Below, in pieces: positions 20,672 to 29,881 of a DNA stretch of 64,000 nt. The position numbers and the translations under genes are program-made. The stretch spans positions 1 to 64,000 of the forward strand of contig NZ_BJML01000001.1 of NCBI RefSeq assembly GCF_006539145.1, read 5' to 3'. The number at the start of each line of letters is the position of its first letter. Position 1 is the first letter of the stretch. The notes beneath the pieces are model-generated. The model made no database searches, was not told the DNA's origin, and saw only the letters and a list, made by a program, of their open reading frames with translations. The stretch comes from Microbacterium testaceum (GTDB lineage Bacteria > Actinomycetota > Actinomycetes > Actinomycetales > Microbacteriaceae).

Positions 20672-20700
20672 TTGTGCTCGCCACCTCGCGCCAATAGGGT
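20672..20700 (+). promoter_or_regulatory. Promoter for a leaderless secreted-protein gene
   Basis: TTGTGC (20672-20677), 17 nt, TAGGGT (20695-20700), then 6 nt to the ATG at 20707. Transcription would begin at or next to the start codon. Confidence 0.55.
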
Positions 20701-20706
20701 CCGATT

Positions 20707-21000
20707 ATGATCCGAAAAAAACTCTCAGCGGTGGCGGTTGCGACAGCGGTTCTGGCCGCGGGCCTGGTCGGATTCGGAGCGAGCCCCGCGTTCGCGGCCG
20801 GCGGGTGCTCCTCCTTGACCCGTGACAATCAGAACATCACGGGTTCGTGCCATGGGTCGGTGGAGATCTCCTGGACCTGCTCGAGCGACCTCTTCAACAC
20901 CTTGAACAAGAAGGTCATGAACACCGGTGCGGGCCTCTCTTTCACGTTCAAGGCCTGTAACCAGGGTGTGCCCAGAGGTATCGGTATCAGGTCGCTCTGA
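20707..21000 (+). CDS. Small secreted four-cysteine protein
   Basis: 97 residues. Residues 1-31 are a classical signal peptide ending AFA, then AGG. The mature ~66 residues carry four cysteines (in GGCSS, GSCHG, WTCSS and KACNQ), enough for two disulfides. The gene directly follows the DsbA-like oxidoreductase but has its own promoter and a strong terminator. No Shine-Dalgarno is present; the TAGGGT box 6 nt upstream suggests a leaderless mRNA. I recognise no family. Confidence 0.75.
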   Translation: MIRKKLSAVAVATAVLAAGLVGFGASPAFAAGGCSSLTRDNQNITGSCHGSVEISWTCSSDLFNTLNKKVMNTGAGLSFTFKACNQGVPRGIGIRSL

Positions 21001-21015
21001 GCTCCCCCCATCATC

Positions 21016-21051
21016 TTCAGCGGCCGCCCGCGCATGCGGGCGGCCGCTGAA
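21016..21051 (+). terminator. Strong hairpin terminator
   Basis: A perfect 16-bp stem (21016-21031 with 21036-21051) with a GCAT loop, placed 15 nt after the secreted-protein stop and ahead of the infA promoter. Confidence 0.8.
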
Positions 21052-21114
21052 CTTCGCCGGCCACGCGCTCGTTTGACGCGGTCGTCCCGGACGGCCGAGG
21101 TGACGCGGTGCGAG

Positions 21115-21143
21115 TTGTAGAACACTCGGCTACCACGTATGAT
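21115..21143 (+). promoter_or_regulatory. infA / alpha operon promoter
   Basis: TTGTAG (21115-21120), 17 nt, TATGAT (21138-21143): one of the best promoter matches in the window. It would drive infA-rpmJ-rpsM-rpsK with a leader of about 90 nt. Confidence 0.65.
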
Positions 21144-21239
21144 TGATCTTTGGTGCGTTGCGCCTTCATTGGCGTGTCGACGTATCGAATCCCCATCCAC
21201 CGCAGACCGGCCGGTCTGCAACTGAGCGTGAGCGAGTTT

Positions 21240-21461
21240 ATGGCGAAGAAAGACGGTGTCATCGAGATCGAGGGCACGGTGTCCGAAGCACTGCCCAACG
21301 CGATGTTCCGTGTCGAGCTGACGAACGGGCACAAGGTGCTCGCGACCATCTCGGGCAAGATGCGGCAGAACTACATCCGCATCATCCCGGAGGACCGCGT
21401 CGTCGTCGAACTGAGCCCGTACGACCTCACTCGCGGTCGTATCGTCTACCGCTACCGCTGA
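21240..21461 (+). CDS. infA: Translation initiation factor IF-1
   Basis: 73 residues, the normal length. IF-1 is an OB-fold protein that occupies the A site during initiation. [14 protein letters not shown] and the [18 protein letters not shown] end are universal. The ATG at 21240 matches the family start. Confidence 0.98.
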   Translation: MAKKDGVIEIEGTVSEALPNAMFRVELTNGHKVLATISGKMRQNYIRIIPEDRVVVELSPYDLTRGRIVYRYR

Positions 21462-21520
21462 GTCCGGCCGAGAAGTAACGACCGCAACCGCGAGTCGAAG
21501 ACAGCGAAATCAGGAACATC

Positions 21521-21637
21521 ATGAAGGTCAATCCCTCCGTCAAGCCCATCTGCGACCACTGCAAGGTGATCCGTCGCCACGGGCGCGTGATGGTGATCTG
21601 CAAGAGCAACCCGCGCCACAAGCAGCGCCAGGGCTGA
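21521..21637 (+). CDS. rpmJ: 50S ribosomal protein L36, zinc-binding form
   Basis: 38 residues (39 codons), translated directly from the sequence. It has Cys11, Cys14, Cys27 and His32, the complete C-x2-C-x12-C-x4-H zinc site, so this is the zinc-containing (C+) version. Zinc-free paralogues are often induced under zinc starvation; none is in this window. It lies 59 nt after infA, with AGGAAC before the ATG. Confidence 0.96.
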   Translation: MKVNPSVKPICDHCKVIRRHGRVMVICKSNPRHKQRQG

Positions 21638-21779
21638 GCTTCGAGCTCGACACCTTTCCAACTGAATACACAACGGCAGGATCAGATCCCACTCGCTCGC
21701 GCGAACGGGGGACACCTCGGGTCGGAGGCCCGAGCACCGATCCTGCTCCACACCTCCAGCACACTCTGAGGAGAGCCGC
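21638..21779 (+). promoter_or_regulatory. Structured leader between rpmJ and rpsM
   Basis: 142 nt. An outer stem GCAGGATC / GATCCTGC (21676-21683 with 21739-21746) encloses an inner stem CTCGGG / CCCGAG (21716-21721 with 21729-21734). GAGGAGAG precedes rpsM. It may be a ribosomal-protein autoregulation site; no named RNA family was recognised. Confidence 0.4.
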
Positions 21780-22154
21780 ATGGCACGTCTTGCCGGCGTC
21801 GACATCCCGCGCGATAAGCGCGTGGTGATCGCACTTACTTACATCTACGGCGTGGGTCGCACCCGCTCCGTCGAGATCCTGAACGCAACGGACATCAGCC
21901 AGGACATCCGCGTCAAGGACCTCACCGACGACCAGCTGGTTGCTCTGCGCGACCACATCGAAGGCACCTACAAGGTGGAGGGTGACCTCCGTCGCGAGGT
22001 CGCCGCCGACATCCGCCGCAAGGTCGAGATCGGTTCCTACGAGGGCCTGCGCCACCGCCGCGGCCTCCCCGTGCGCGGACAGCGTACGAAGACGAACGCG
22101 CGTACCCGCAAGGGTCCCAAGCGCACGGTCGCCGGCAAGAAGAAGGCGCGCTAG
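21780..22154 (+). CDS. rpsM: 30S ribosomal protein S13
   Basis: 124 residues. S13 in the 30S head contacts the P-site tRNA and forms intersubunit bridges. [21 protein letters not shown] and the C-terminal [14 protein letters not shown] tail that reaches tRNA are complete. Confidence 0.98.
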   Translation: MARLAGVDIPRDKRVVIALTYIYGVGRTRSVEILNATDISQDIRVKDLTDDQLVALRDHIEGTYKVEGDLRREVAADIRRKVEIGSYEGLRHRRGLPVRGQRTKTNARTRKGPKRTVAGKKKAR

Positions 22155-22188
22155 GCCTCCGCCGGCGCAGGATTCAGGAGAACCGCAC

Positions 22189-22587
22189 ATGGCACAGGCC
22201 AAGTCTGCCGCGCGCAAGCCGCGCCGCAAGGAGAAGAAGAACATCGCCGTGGGTCAGGCCCACATCAAGTCGACGTTCAACAACACGATCGTTTCGATCA
22301 CCGACCCCTCGGGCGCCGTCATCAGCTGGGCCTCGTCCGGCGGTGTCGGATTCAAGGGTTCGCGCAAGTCGACGCCTTACGCCGCAGGCATGGCCGCGGA
22401 GTCGGCCGCTCGCCAGGCGCAGGAGCACGGCGTCAAGAAGGTCGACGTCTTCGTGAAGGGTCCGGGTTCGGGTCGTGAGACCGCGATCCGCTCGCTGACC
22501 GCGGCCGGCCTCGAGGTCGGCTCCATCCAGGACGTGACGCCCCAGGCCCACAACGGCTGCCGTCCGCCCAAGCGTCGCCGCGTCTGA
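22189..22587 (+). CDS. rpsK: 30S ribosomal protein S11
   Basis: 132 residues. S11 lies on the 30S platform near the mRNA exit, next to S7 and S18. [18 protein letters not shown] and the C-terminal [15 protein letters not shown] are universal. The ATG at 22189 follows AGGAG. In many bacteria rpsD follows; here rpsK is followed by a hairpin and rpoA, so rpsD is elsewhere. Confidence 0.98.
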   Translation: MAQAKSAARKPRRKEKKNIAVGQAHIKSTFNNTIVSITDPSGAVISWASSGGVGFKGSRKSTPYAAGMAAESAARQAQEHGVKKVDVFVKGPGSGRETAIRSLTAAGLEVGSIQDVTPQAHNGCRPPKRRRV

Positions 22588-22595
22588 CGCGTTCC

Positions 22596-22628
22596 GTTCC
22601 CGGGGAGTGCTCGCCACTCCCCGGGAAC
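22596..22628 (+). terminator. Hairpin between rpsK and rpoA
   Basis: A perfect 14-bp stem (22596-22609 with 22615-22628) with a CTCGC loop, 8 nt after the rpsK stop. It would reduce read-through into rpoA. Confidence 0.7.
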
Positions 22629-22777
22629 GCCGCGCTCACGCGCGACCTCAGACTTCCGGATGCCGTGACGCCCTCCCGACGCCATCGTCGGGTCCCATGG
22701 CATCCCGCGAGTACAACTCAATACCTCACCCCATTACACGTGTCATATAGCGGGCACGTGATCGAAAGGAACACATA

Positions 22778-23767
22778 GTGCTCATCGCACAGCGTCCCAC
22801 TCTGACCGAGGAGAAGATCGGGGAGTTCCGCAGCCGTTTCGTCATCGAGCCGCTGGAGCCCGGTTTCGGTTACACGATCGGCAACGCGCTGCGTCGCAGC
22901 CTCCTGTCGTCGATCCCCGGCGCGGCCGTCACGAGCATCCGCATCGACGGCGTCCTCCACGAGTTCAGCACGATCCCGGGCGTGAAGGAAGACGTCACCG
23001 AGATCATCTTGAACATCAAGCAGCTGGTCGTCTCGAGCGAGCGCGACGAGCCCATCACGGCGTATCTGCGCAAGACCGGCGCCGGTGAGGTCACCGCCGC
23101 CGACATCTCCGCTCCGGCGGGTGTCGAAGTGCACAACCCCGAGCTGGTCATCGCCACGCTGAACGACACGGCGAAGTTCGAGCTCGAGCTCACCATCGAG
23201 CGTGGCCGCGGCTACGTCTCGGCGACCCAGAACCGCAACGAGTACGCCGAGGCCGGTCAGATCCCGATCGACTCGATCTACTCGCCCGTGCTCAAGGTCA
23301 GCTACCGCGTCGACGCCACCCGTGCCGGTGAGCGCACCGACTTCGACAAGCTCGTCCTCGACGTCGAGTCGAAGGCCTCGATCGCCCCGCGCGACGCCGT
23401 GGCCTCGGCTGGTCGCACCCTCGTCGAGCTCTTCGGCCTGGCCCGTGAGCTGAACGTCGAGGCCGAGGGCATCGAGATCGGCCCCGCGCCGGTCGAGACC
23501 GTCCTCTCCAACGAGCTGTCGATGCCGATCGAGGATCTCGATCTGTCGGTGCGCTCGTACAACTGCCTCAAGCGCGAGGGCATCAACACCGTTTCGGAGC
23601 TGGTCGCCCTTTCCGAGACGCAGCTGATGAACATCCGCAACTTCGGTCAGAAGTCGGTCGACGAGGTGCGCGACAAGCTCACCTCCCTCGGCCTGTCGCT
23701 CAAGGACTCGGTGCCCGGTTTCGACGGCGCCCAGTTCTACAGCGGCTACGACGAAGAAACCGTCTGA
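22778..23767 (+). CDS. rpoA: RNA polymerase alpha subunit
   Basis: 329 residues, GTG start behind GAAAGGAAC. The N-terminal domain (about 1-230) dimerises and nucleates core assembly; [29 protein letters not shown] is typical. The C-terminal domain (about 250-315), with [19 protein letters not shown] and [15 protein letters not shown], binds UP elements and activators. It is separated from rpsK by 190 nt with a terminator. Confidence 0.98.
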   Translation: MLIAQRPTLTEEKIGEFRSRFVIEPLEPGFGYTIGNALRRSLLSSIPGAAVTSIRIDGVLHEFSTIPGVKEDVTEIILNIKQLVVSSERDEPITAYLRKTGAGEVTAADISAPAGVEVHNPELVIATLNDTAKFELELTIERGRGYVSATQNRNEYAEAGQIPIDSIYSPVLKVSYRVDATRAGERTDFDKLVLDVESKASIAPRDAVASAGRTLVELFGLARELNVEAEGIEIGPAPVETVLSNELSMPIEDLDLSVRSYNCLKREGINTVSELVALSETQLMNIRNFGQKSVDEVRDKLTSLGLSLKDSVPGFDGAQFYSGYDEETV

Positions 23768-23808
23768 CCCTGTCGGACCCGACCGAACCTCTCCTGGAGT
23801 AATACGAC

Positions 23809-24369
23809 ATGCCCAAGCCCACGAAGGGTCCCCGCCTCGGAGGCGGCCCGGCCCACGAGCGTCTGCTTCTCGCGAACCTCGCGGCAGCTCTCTACACGCA
23901 CAAGTCCATCAAGACGACCGAGACCAAGGCCAAGCGCCTCCGTCCGCTCGCCGAACGTCTCATCACCTTCGCCAAGCGTGGCGACCTCCACGCGCGTCGT
24001 CGCGTGCTGAGCGTCATCGGCGACAAAGAGGTCGTTCACACCCTCTTCACCGAGATCGCGCCGCTGGTGGCCGAGCGTGACGGCGGCTACACCCGCATCA
24101 CGAAGGTCGGCAACCGCAAGGGCGACAACGCCCCCATGGCCGTGATCGAGCTCGTTCTCGAGCCCGTCACGAAGAAGGCGTCCCACAAGGCTGCTGCGGC
24201 TCCCGCCGCCGCTGCTGCGCCGGCCGCCGACGAGCCCGTCGCGGATGAGCCCGCTGCCGAGGAGACCTCCACGGACGAGGCCGCCGACGCCGGAGCCGAG
24301 TCGCCCGAGGAAGGCGCCGCCGCTGAGGCCGCTGCCGACGACGCCGTCCAGGACGACGCCAAGGCCTGA
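23809..24369 (+). CDS. rplQ: 50S ribosomal protein L17 with acidic tail
   Basis: 186 residues, against about 120 in the family. The core ([21 protein letters not shown] to VIELVLEP) ends near residue 122. The remaining ~60 residues are Ala/Glu/Asp-rich, strongly acidic and without aromatic residues, so probably disordered. L17 lies near the tunnel exit. It follows rpoA by 41 nt and ends the alpha operon at a terminator. Confidence 0.97.
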   Translation: MPKPTKGPRLGGGPAHERLLLANLAAALYTHKSIKTTETKAKRLRPLAERLITFAKRGDLHARRRVLSVIGDKEVVHTLFTEIAPLVAERDGGYTRITKVGNRKGDNAPMAVIELVLEPVTKKASHKAAAAPAAAAAPAADEPVADEPAAEETSTDEAADAGAESPEEGAAAEAAADDAVQDDAKA

Positions 24370-24384
24370 GTCTCCTGACTCGCA

Positions 24385-24417
24385 CGAAGCCCCCACCCGG
24401 TTCGGGTGGGGGCTTCG
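24385..24417 (+). terminator. rplQ terminator
   Basis: A 14-bp perfect stem (24385-24398 with 24404-24417) with a GGTTC loop, followed by TCGTCCT. It ends the alpha operon. Confidence 0.8.
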
Positions 24418-24457
24418 TCGTCCTCCGCGGGGGACGCTCGCTCGTAGGCTTGACCTC

Positions 24458-25315
24458 GTGCGCATCCGACTCGACATCGCCTACGACGGCTCGCAGTTCC
24501 GCGGATGGGCCCGACAACCCGGGCTACGCACCGTGCAGGGTGAGCTGGAGAACGCTCTCGCACGCATCATCGGCGGCGATCCACGACTCGTGGTGGCCGG
24601 GCGAACCGATGCGGGAGTGCACGCGTCGGGTCAGGTCGCGCACCTCGACCTCGACCCAGACCAGGTCGCCCGTTTGCCGCGGCGTCGTCGGGACAACGAT
24701 GAAGCCGACGCCATCGCAGCCCTCGCCGGTCGCGTCCGCGGGGTCCTCGGAGCATACGCCGACGTGACGGTTTCGCGGACCTCGCGCGCTCCCGCGGGCT
24801 TCGACGCGAGGTTCTCGGCCGTCTGGCGGCGGTACAGCTACCGCCTCGCCGATGCCACGACCGCGTACGACCCCCTCGACAGGAAGCGGACGACGTCCGT
24901 TCGAAGCATCCTCGACGTGGAAGCGATGGATGCCGCGGCCTCCCGCCTCATCGGGCTCCACGACTTCGCCGCCTACTGCAAGGCCCGCGAAGAGGCGACC
25001 ACGATCCGCACGCTGCTCGAGTACGACTGGCGTCGGGACGACACCGGAGTCCTGATCGCGAACGTCCGGGCCGATGCGTTCTGCCACAGCATGGTGCGCG
25101 CTCTCGTCGGGGCCTGCGTCGCGGTGGGGGAAGGCCGCATCGGGATCGACGACGTGGTCGCGATCCGCGAGGCACGCATGCGGATCCCCGAGACGAAGGT
25201 CCTGGCCGCACGCGGGTTGGTCCTCGCGGAGGTGGGCTACCCGGCGGACGGTCTGCTCGCGGCTCGTGCGGAGCAGACGCGCAACCGCAGGGATGCCGAG
25301 GACCCGGCATCCTGA
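24458..25315 (+). CDS. truA: tRNA pseudouridine synthase A
   Basis: 285 residues. It converts U38-U40 of the anticodon stem to pseudouridine. The catalytic Asp is in GRTDAGVHA. RIRLDIAYDGSQFRGWARQ is the N-terminal signature and FCHSMVRALVG the C-terminal one. The start is GTG 24458. There is no Shine-Dalgarno; TAGGCT lies 7 nt upstream, so it is probably leaderless with its own promoter behind the rplQ terminator. Confidence 0.96.
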   Translation: MRIRLDIAYDGSQFRGWARQPGLRTVQGELENALARIIGGDPRLVVAGRTDAGVHASGQVAHLDLDPDQVARLPRRRRDNDEADAIAALAGRVRGVLGAYADVTVSRTSRAPAGFDARFSAVWRRYSYRLADATTAYDPLDRKRTTSVRSILDVEAMDAAASRLIGLHDFAAYCKAREEATTIRTLLEYDWRRDDTGVLIANVRADAFCHSMVRALVGACVAVGEGRIGIDDVVAIREARMRIPETKVLAARGLVLAEVGYPADGLLAARAEQTRNRRDAEDPAS

Positions 25316-25382
25316 TCTCTTCTCCCGCCCTCCGTGCAACCCTCAGTGAGCCTCGTGCGAGCGCCCGTATGCTGTCAACGCC

Positions 25383-26075
25383 ATGAAGGTCATCTCGTAC
25401 AACCTCAACAAACACCGGGCGGCTGGCGAGCTCGTCGATCTCGTCGAGAAGCACGAGGCTGACGTGCTCTGTCTGCAGGAATGCGATAGCACGGACATCC
25501 CCGAGCGCATCGGCGGTCTTCGGCTGGCGGAGGCCACGCAGCGCAACCGTTTGGGGCTGGCTCTTTACTACCGCGAGAACACCTTCCGCGCGGAGGACGT
25601 CCGAGCGATCGGCCTGAAGAAGTCGTTGCACGACCGCGTGCTGAAGCCCGCTGAAGAGCGCATGCTCGGCGTACGACTGCGTGATATCGACAACGGGCGC
25701 GATGTCATCGTCGCGTCCTTTCACGCGGCACCGCTGACGGCGCTCAACTCTCTGCGTCGCCATCAGATCCGTACGGCGCTGTCGGAGCTGCAGAACCTCG
25801 GGCCGGGTCTGCCAGCGCTCATGGTGGGCGACTACAACTACCCGGTCTTCAAAGAGAATCTCGGCCAGAAGGTCCGCGACCAGGGATACGAGCTGACGCT
25901 CAGCGATACCCGCACGTACACGCGTTATCGGTTCTTCCGGGGACACTACGATTTCGCGACATCGATCGGGTTCGACATCGCGCACATCAAGACGTTGCCC
26001 CAGGGGCTCAGCGACCACCTGCCCATCCTCATCACCGCTGAGGTGACACAGGGGCACGGGTCCAGCCTCGTCTGA
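25383..26075 (+). CDS. Endonuclease/exonuclease/phosphatase family protein
   Basis: 230 residues of the EEP fold. Metal and catalytic positions are visible: N in SYNLNKH, E in CLQECD, D and N in VGDYNYP and the terminal SDHLPI with Asp-His. Members hydrolyse phosphodiester or phosphomonoester bonds in DNA, lipids or nucleotides; the substrate here is unknown. There is no signal peptide, so it is cytoplasmic. A TATGCT box lies 9 nt before the ATG. Single gene. Confidence 0.8.
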   Translation: MKVISYNLNKHRAAGELVDLVEKHEADVLCLQECDSTDIPERIGGLRLAEATQRNRLGLALYYRENTFRAEDVRAIGLKKSLHDRVLKPAEERMLGVRLRDIDNGRDVIVASFHAAPLTALNSLRRHQIRTALSELQNLGPGLPALMVGDYNYPVFKENLGQKVRDQGYELTLSDTRTYTRYRFFRGHYDFATSIGFDIAHIKTLPQGLSDHLPILITAEVTQGHGSSLV

Positions 26076-26294
26076 AGGCTGAGCGGTGCGTCGTGGCGCG
26101 GCGCGAACCTCGATCCCGACCGCGGCGGCAGCTCCGAGCACGCCGTTGAACGACGTTTCCGCGCGCGGAGCGGGTGCGGCGGAACGCGTCGTCCGGGCGG
26201 GGGCGGCAGATCACGCGGCCACCTCAGGGGTGCAGACCCGCCGCCCGCGTCTTCCCGCCACCTACACTGGGTGAAACGATCCGAGGGAGGATTC

Positions 26295-26924
26295 ATGGCG
26301 CTCGCAGAGCATCGCGGCAGGGTGGTCATCGGCGTTGCCGTGGCGGTTTCGGCCCTTCTCGGTCTCACCGGCTGCGGAGCGCCGCCGTGGGCCCAGGGCG
26401 GCGCTCAAGCCCCCGAGTCGCCCTCGCCGTCGGCCACAGCGACCGCGGCTCCACAGCCCGTTCGCAACGATCTGTCGAGCGGCTCCACGCAGCGCTCGCT
26501 GACGGCCGGCTCCGTGGCCGCCACGGTGAACTACTGGTCTACCCTCGCTATGGATCGCTGGACGGCCACGGCCCTCAAGCCCGTGAACCTGTCGATGGAG
26601 ACGACGGTGACGCCCAACGACGGACAGAAGGTGTACCTGCAGCGGGCCACGATGACAGCGGTCCCGGGAAACGCCTCGCAGTCTTTCTCCGCGCTCACTC
26701 CGCAGAGCGATCAGACAGACGCGCCCGGCTATCTCGTGCTCTCGCCGTACAGCTACTCGCAGACCTTCAACGTCGGTGAGGTGCCCGCTGAGGCGACTTT
26801 CGTCACGCTCCAGTTCACCTACGAGTTCCTCGTCCAGACCACCCCGACATCCACCGAGTTCGCGAAGCAGACCGCGAGCGACACACTCACCGTCGCGATC
26901 GCGGGCGGGGGAGAGGCCGGTTGA
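26295..26924 (+). CDS. Lipoprotein A of the envelope block
   Basis: 209 residues. The start at ATG 26295 follows GAGGGAGG. The lipobox LTGC puts the lipidated Cys at 27. A Pro/Ser/Ala linker is followed by an extracellular beta-rich domain. Its length and arrangement resemble the lipoprotein at 29882-30685 (both carry MDRWTATA or MEWTATN near the domain start), so they are probably paralogues. It runs toward the GGDEF-like gene, whose stop is at the adjacent base. Function unknown. Confidence 0.75.
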   Translation: MALAEHRGRVVIGVAVAVSALLGLTGCGAPPWAQGGAQAPESPSPSATATAAPQPVRNDLSSGSTQRSLTAGSVAATVNYWSTLAMDRWTATALKPVNLSMETTVTPNDGQKVYLQRATMTAVPGNASQSFSALTPQSDQTDAPGYLVLSPYSYSQTFNVGEVPAEATFVTLQFTYEFLVQTTPTSTEFAKQTASDTLTVAIAGGGEAG

Positions 26925-28040
26925 TCAGGCGCGGACGCGCTCCCAGCAATCGCCGCCTCGTCGGGTGGCCTCACAGGCCGCGGCATCCGCGTCGACGATG
27001 AGAGCGTTCAAGTCGTAATCGGCCGCTTTCGCCGGCACCCATCCGATGCTCGCCGAGAGTTGGATATCGATGTAGGCCGACACATCGAGCTCGGTGATCT
27101 GTCGGAGGAGGGTGCGCACGAGCTCGCGCAGCACCGAGTCGGGGCGTGAGACGACGACGACCACTCGTCCTCGGATCTCGCGACCCAGGTCAGCTTCGGC
27201 CGGAAAAGTATCGGCGACGAGCGATTCGAACTGCCCCACGAGACGGAGCCAGCCGCTTTCCCCGGCGGCGCTGCGCAGCTGGGCGGGATCGTCGAGCCGG
27301 ACCGTCAGGACGGCCCACGACTCCTCCTGTGCGCGTCGGGCTCGAGCCAGGCGGTCCGTCGCGGTGACGACGAAGTGGGGCCAGCTCGATGCCGCGCGAC
27401 GTCCGCTGGGTGACACCGAGGTGAAGTACAGCAGGGACACGGTCGCGCAGACGAGGAAGACCAGCATGCCGAGCCCGTTGAGCACACGGGGAAGCGCGAG
27501 GTCGCCCAGTGCGGTCGGGGCGGCGAGTCCGGAGACGAGAGTGCCGACCCCGAGCGCGACGAAGATGGCACAGACGACCGTGAGAGGCAGCGCCAGCCTT
27601 TCGAGGCGGTCGGCCGCGCGGCGGAGCTCCCAGACCGTGAGCCCGGCGAACACGGAGGAGGCGACGAAAGCCAGGCGGAAGACGAGCCCGTATGCGCTCG
27701 TATCGGTGACGAGAACGAAGATCAGGGCGGTGGCCAGCGCCTGGATCGCGCTCACCCAGGGGAGGGCGCGCACGCCGCGGCGGGCACGGAAGCCCGACCA
27801 GATCAGAGCGGGTGCGCCGAGCATGAGACCGAGACCCGCACGGCGGACCGACTCCTCGTTCAGCATCGCACCGGTCACCGATACCCAGGTGCTCGTCATT
27901 GCCAGCACGAACGCGAGGGACCACAGGAGGGCCGATCGCGAGGGGCGGTGCAGGAAACCCAGTCCGATGATCATGACCGTGCCGAGGGTGGCGATCGTAG
28001 CCTGAGCCAGCCCCAGATTCGAGAGGACGTCGGACGGCAT
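26925..28040 (-). CDS. Multi-pass membrane protein with degenerate GGDEF-like domain (A)
   Basis: 371 residues (ATG at 28040; GTG at 28043 also possible). About seven hydrophobic helices fill residues 1-220. The C-terminal ~130 residues follow the outline of a diguanylate cyclase and end LIVDADAAACEATRRGGDCWERV, the usual GGDEF tail. However, the GGDEF loop is replaced by REIRGRVVVVV, so catalytic activity is unlikely. The start overlaps the histidine-kinase stop (TGATG), so the two are co-translated. It may act as a partner or sensor module for that kinase. Confidence 0.65.
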   Translation of the reverse strand: MPSDVLSNLGLAQATIATLGTVMIIGLGFLHRPSRSALLWSLAFVLAMTSTWVSVTGAMLNEESVRRAGLGLMLGAPALIWSGFRARRGVRALPWVSAIQALATALIFVLVTDTSAYGLVFRLAFVASSVFAGLTVWELRRAADRLERLALPLTVVCAIFVALGVGTLVSGLAAPTALGDLALPRVLNGLGMLVFLVCATVSLLYFTSVSPSGRRAASSWPHFVVTATDRLARARRAQEESWAVLTVRLDDPAQLRSAAGESGWLRLVGQFESLVADTFPAEADLGREIRGRVVVVVSRPDSVLRELVRTLLRQITELDVSAYIDIQLSASIGWVPAKAADYDLNALIVDADAAACEATRRGGDCWERVRA

Positions 28041-29707
28041 CACGACGCTCCGGCGTCGACGCGGGCGGGAAGGATGACCGTCACGGTAGTGCCGGTGCCC
28101 AACTCGCTCTCGAGGTAGAGAGAACCCCCCTGATCCTCGATGATGCTGCGGATGATGCCCATACCGAGGCCGGTGCCCGGGGTGGGGCTCTCACGGACGG
28201 ACTGTGCGCGGAAGTAGGGGTCGAAGACGCGCTCGAGGTCGTCGGGATGGATGCCGATGCCGGTGTCGGCGAAGTGGAGGATGACATCGTCCGGGGAGAC
28301 GTCGCCGGAGATGCGGATCGTGCCTCCCGCGGGTGTGTACTTGATCGCGTTGCTCAAGATGTTGTCGAACGCCTGCCGTAGCCGGAATGCGTCCCCGACC
28401 ACCTCGGCGGTGTCGGGCAGGTCGTCCACCACGCTCACCCTGCGCGCCGCCGCGGCGGGACGGAACGACGCCAGCGACGAGGCGATGATGCGGCTGGCGT
28501 CGGCGGCGACGGGGGAGGAGGTCTCGCGGAACACCCCCCTCGAGGTCGCGAGGATCTCGGAGATGAGCTTCTGCATACGCTCGCCGGCGCCGGCGATCAC
28601 CTCGAGCTGCTCGCGTACCTTCGGCGGCAGGTTCGGGTCGTCGAGTGCGAGATCGGCATGGCCGATGATCGCGGTCAGCGGGTTCCGCAGCTCGTGAGAC
28701 ACGGTCGCCGCGAGGCGCTCGCGTGCGCGTTCGGACTCGATCAGCGCCGTGATGTCGTGAACGATGAGCAGCGTGCTCTCGGGCTCGTCGGAGGAGATGA
28801 GCCGGCGCGTCGACGCGGAAAGGGCGTGCCACTCGCCATGGGGATCGAAGAGCCAGACGCGCTCGTCGTCGAATTGCTCCCCCCGCGATGCCCGCGCGAA
28901 GGGGCGCTCGGCCTCGGGGAGCGGTTCGCCGCGCAACGTCGCGTACTCGACCGCCGCGCCCGGACGCTGCGGCTCGTCGCGTTCGACCCCGTACAACGCG
29001 ACGTACGTGTCGTTCAGCGCCAGCACTTCGCCGTCCACGGAGAGACGCGCGATGCCGGTGTCGAGCCCATTTAGCATCTGCGATACGCGGCGTTCCTGGC
29101 CGGACACGCGCTGGAGGGTCCCCTGGAGCCGGCTCGCTTGGCGACGCAGCAGCTGCTTGAAGGCCCGTGTCTGTCGCGCCGAGAGGAAGGAGGTGATGGC
29201 GATGAACGTCAGAGAGAGCAGAACGACGATCAGCCGGAGGGCGGTCACCGGCCCGGAGGCATTCACCGTGGCATCCACCACGATGATCACGCCCACCGTG
29301 CTGAGCGCAGAGATGAGGTAGACGAGCGTGAAGTGCGTCGCGATCCAGATGATGGGGAAGACCCAGAAGAAGCTGAAGCGCAGATCGGTGCCGTAGCTCA
29401 GGAGCCCGATGCCGACGATGTCGCCGAACGGGATGACGGCGACCGCTGAACGGGGGATCTTCTGCCAGGGTACGACCATCGCCAGCGCCGTCAGCGCGAT
29501 GATGACACCCACGCCGGAGGAGAAGGGCCACAGGGAGAAAAGCGCGGGCTCGAGGGCCTGGACGAGCAGGACCGTGATGACCACGCTCGCCCCGAGAACG
29601 AGTTGCAGCAGCCACACCGACCGGGTGCGACTGCCCGGATTGGTCGCGTCGTCGTCGGGGATGCCCCCCGGAGGAACCGCCGGAGGGACGCTCCTCATGG
29701 ATGCCAT
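28040..29707 (-). CDS. Membrane sensor histidine kinase with PAS domain
   Basis: 555 residues from ATG 29707; ATG 29698 is an alternative. Six hydrophobic helices (about 30-190) form the sensor. A PAS domain follows (GLDTGIARLSVDGEVLALNDTY). The dimerisation helix has the phospho-acceptor His in VSHELRNPLTA. The ATPase domain has DNILSNAIKYTP (N box), DTGIGIHPDD and GTGLGMGI (G boxes). Its likely partner is the OmpR-family regulator at 33488-34420. TACACT lies 6 nt before the start, suggesting a leaderless mRNA. It is co-transcribed with GGDEF-like gene A. Confidence 0.9.
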   Translation of the reverse strand: MASMRSVPPAVPPGGIPDDDATNPGSRTRSVWLLQLVLGASVVITVLLVQALEPALFSLWPFSSGVGVIIALTALAMVVPWQKIPRSAVAVIPFGDIVGIGLLSYGTDLRFSFFWVFPIIWIATHFTLVYLISALSTVGVIIVVDATVNASGPVTALRLIVVLLSLTFIAITSFLSARQTRAFKQLLRRQASRLQGTLQRVSGQERRVSQMLNGLDTGIARLSVDGEVLALNDTYVALYGVERDEPQRPGAAVEYATLRGEPLPEAERPFARASRGEQFDDERVWLFDPHGEWHALSASTRRLISSDEPESTLLIVHDITALIESERARERLAATVSHELRNPLTAIIGHADLALDDPNLPPKVREQLEVIAGAGERMQKLISEILATSRGVFRETSSPVAADASRIIASSLASFRPAAAARRVSVVDDLPDTAEVVGDAFRLRQAFDNILSNAIKYTPAGGTIRISGDVSPDDVILHFADTGIGIHPDDLERVFDPYFRAQSVRESPTPGTGLGMGIIRSIIEDQGGSLYLESELGTGTTVTVILPARVDAGAS

Positions 29708-29881
29708 TCTCCGAGTGTATAGAGAGTGGTGTAGTCTGCTGCGCGCCATCCTGTCTCTGCTCGCCGCGCGTGGTCTCCGATCGCGTCGCCCGGTCAGACT
29801 CCCCCTGAGGCCTGCATCCTGCAGCGTGATGGTCGATCATCGACCTCTTGCGCCTTCCGCGCCTTTCCTCAGGAGACACCT

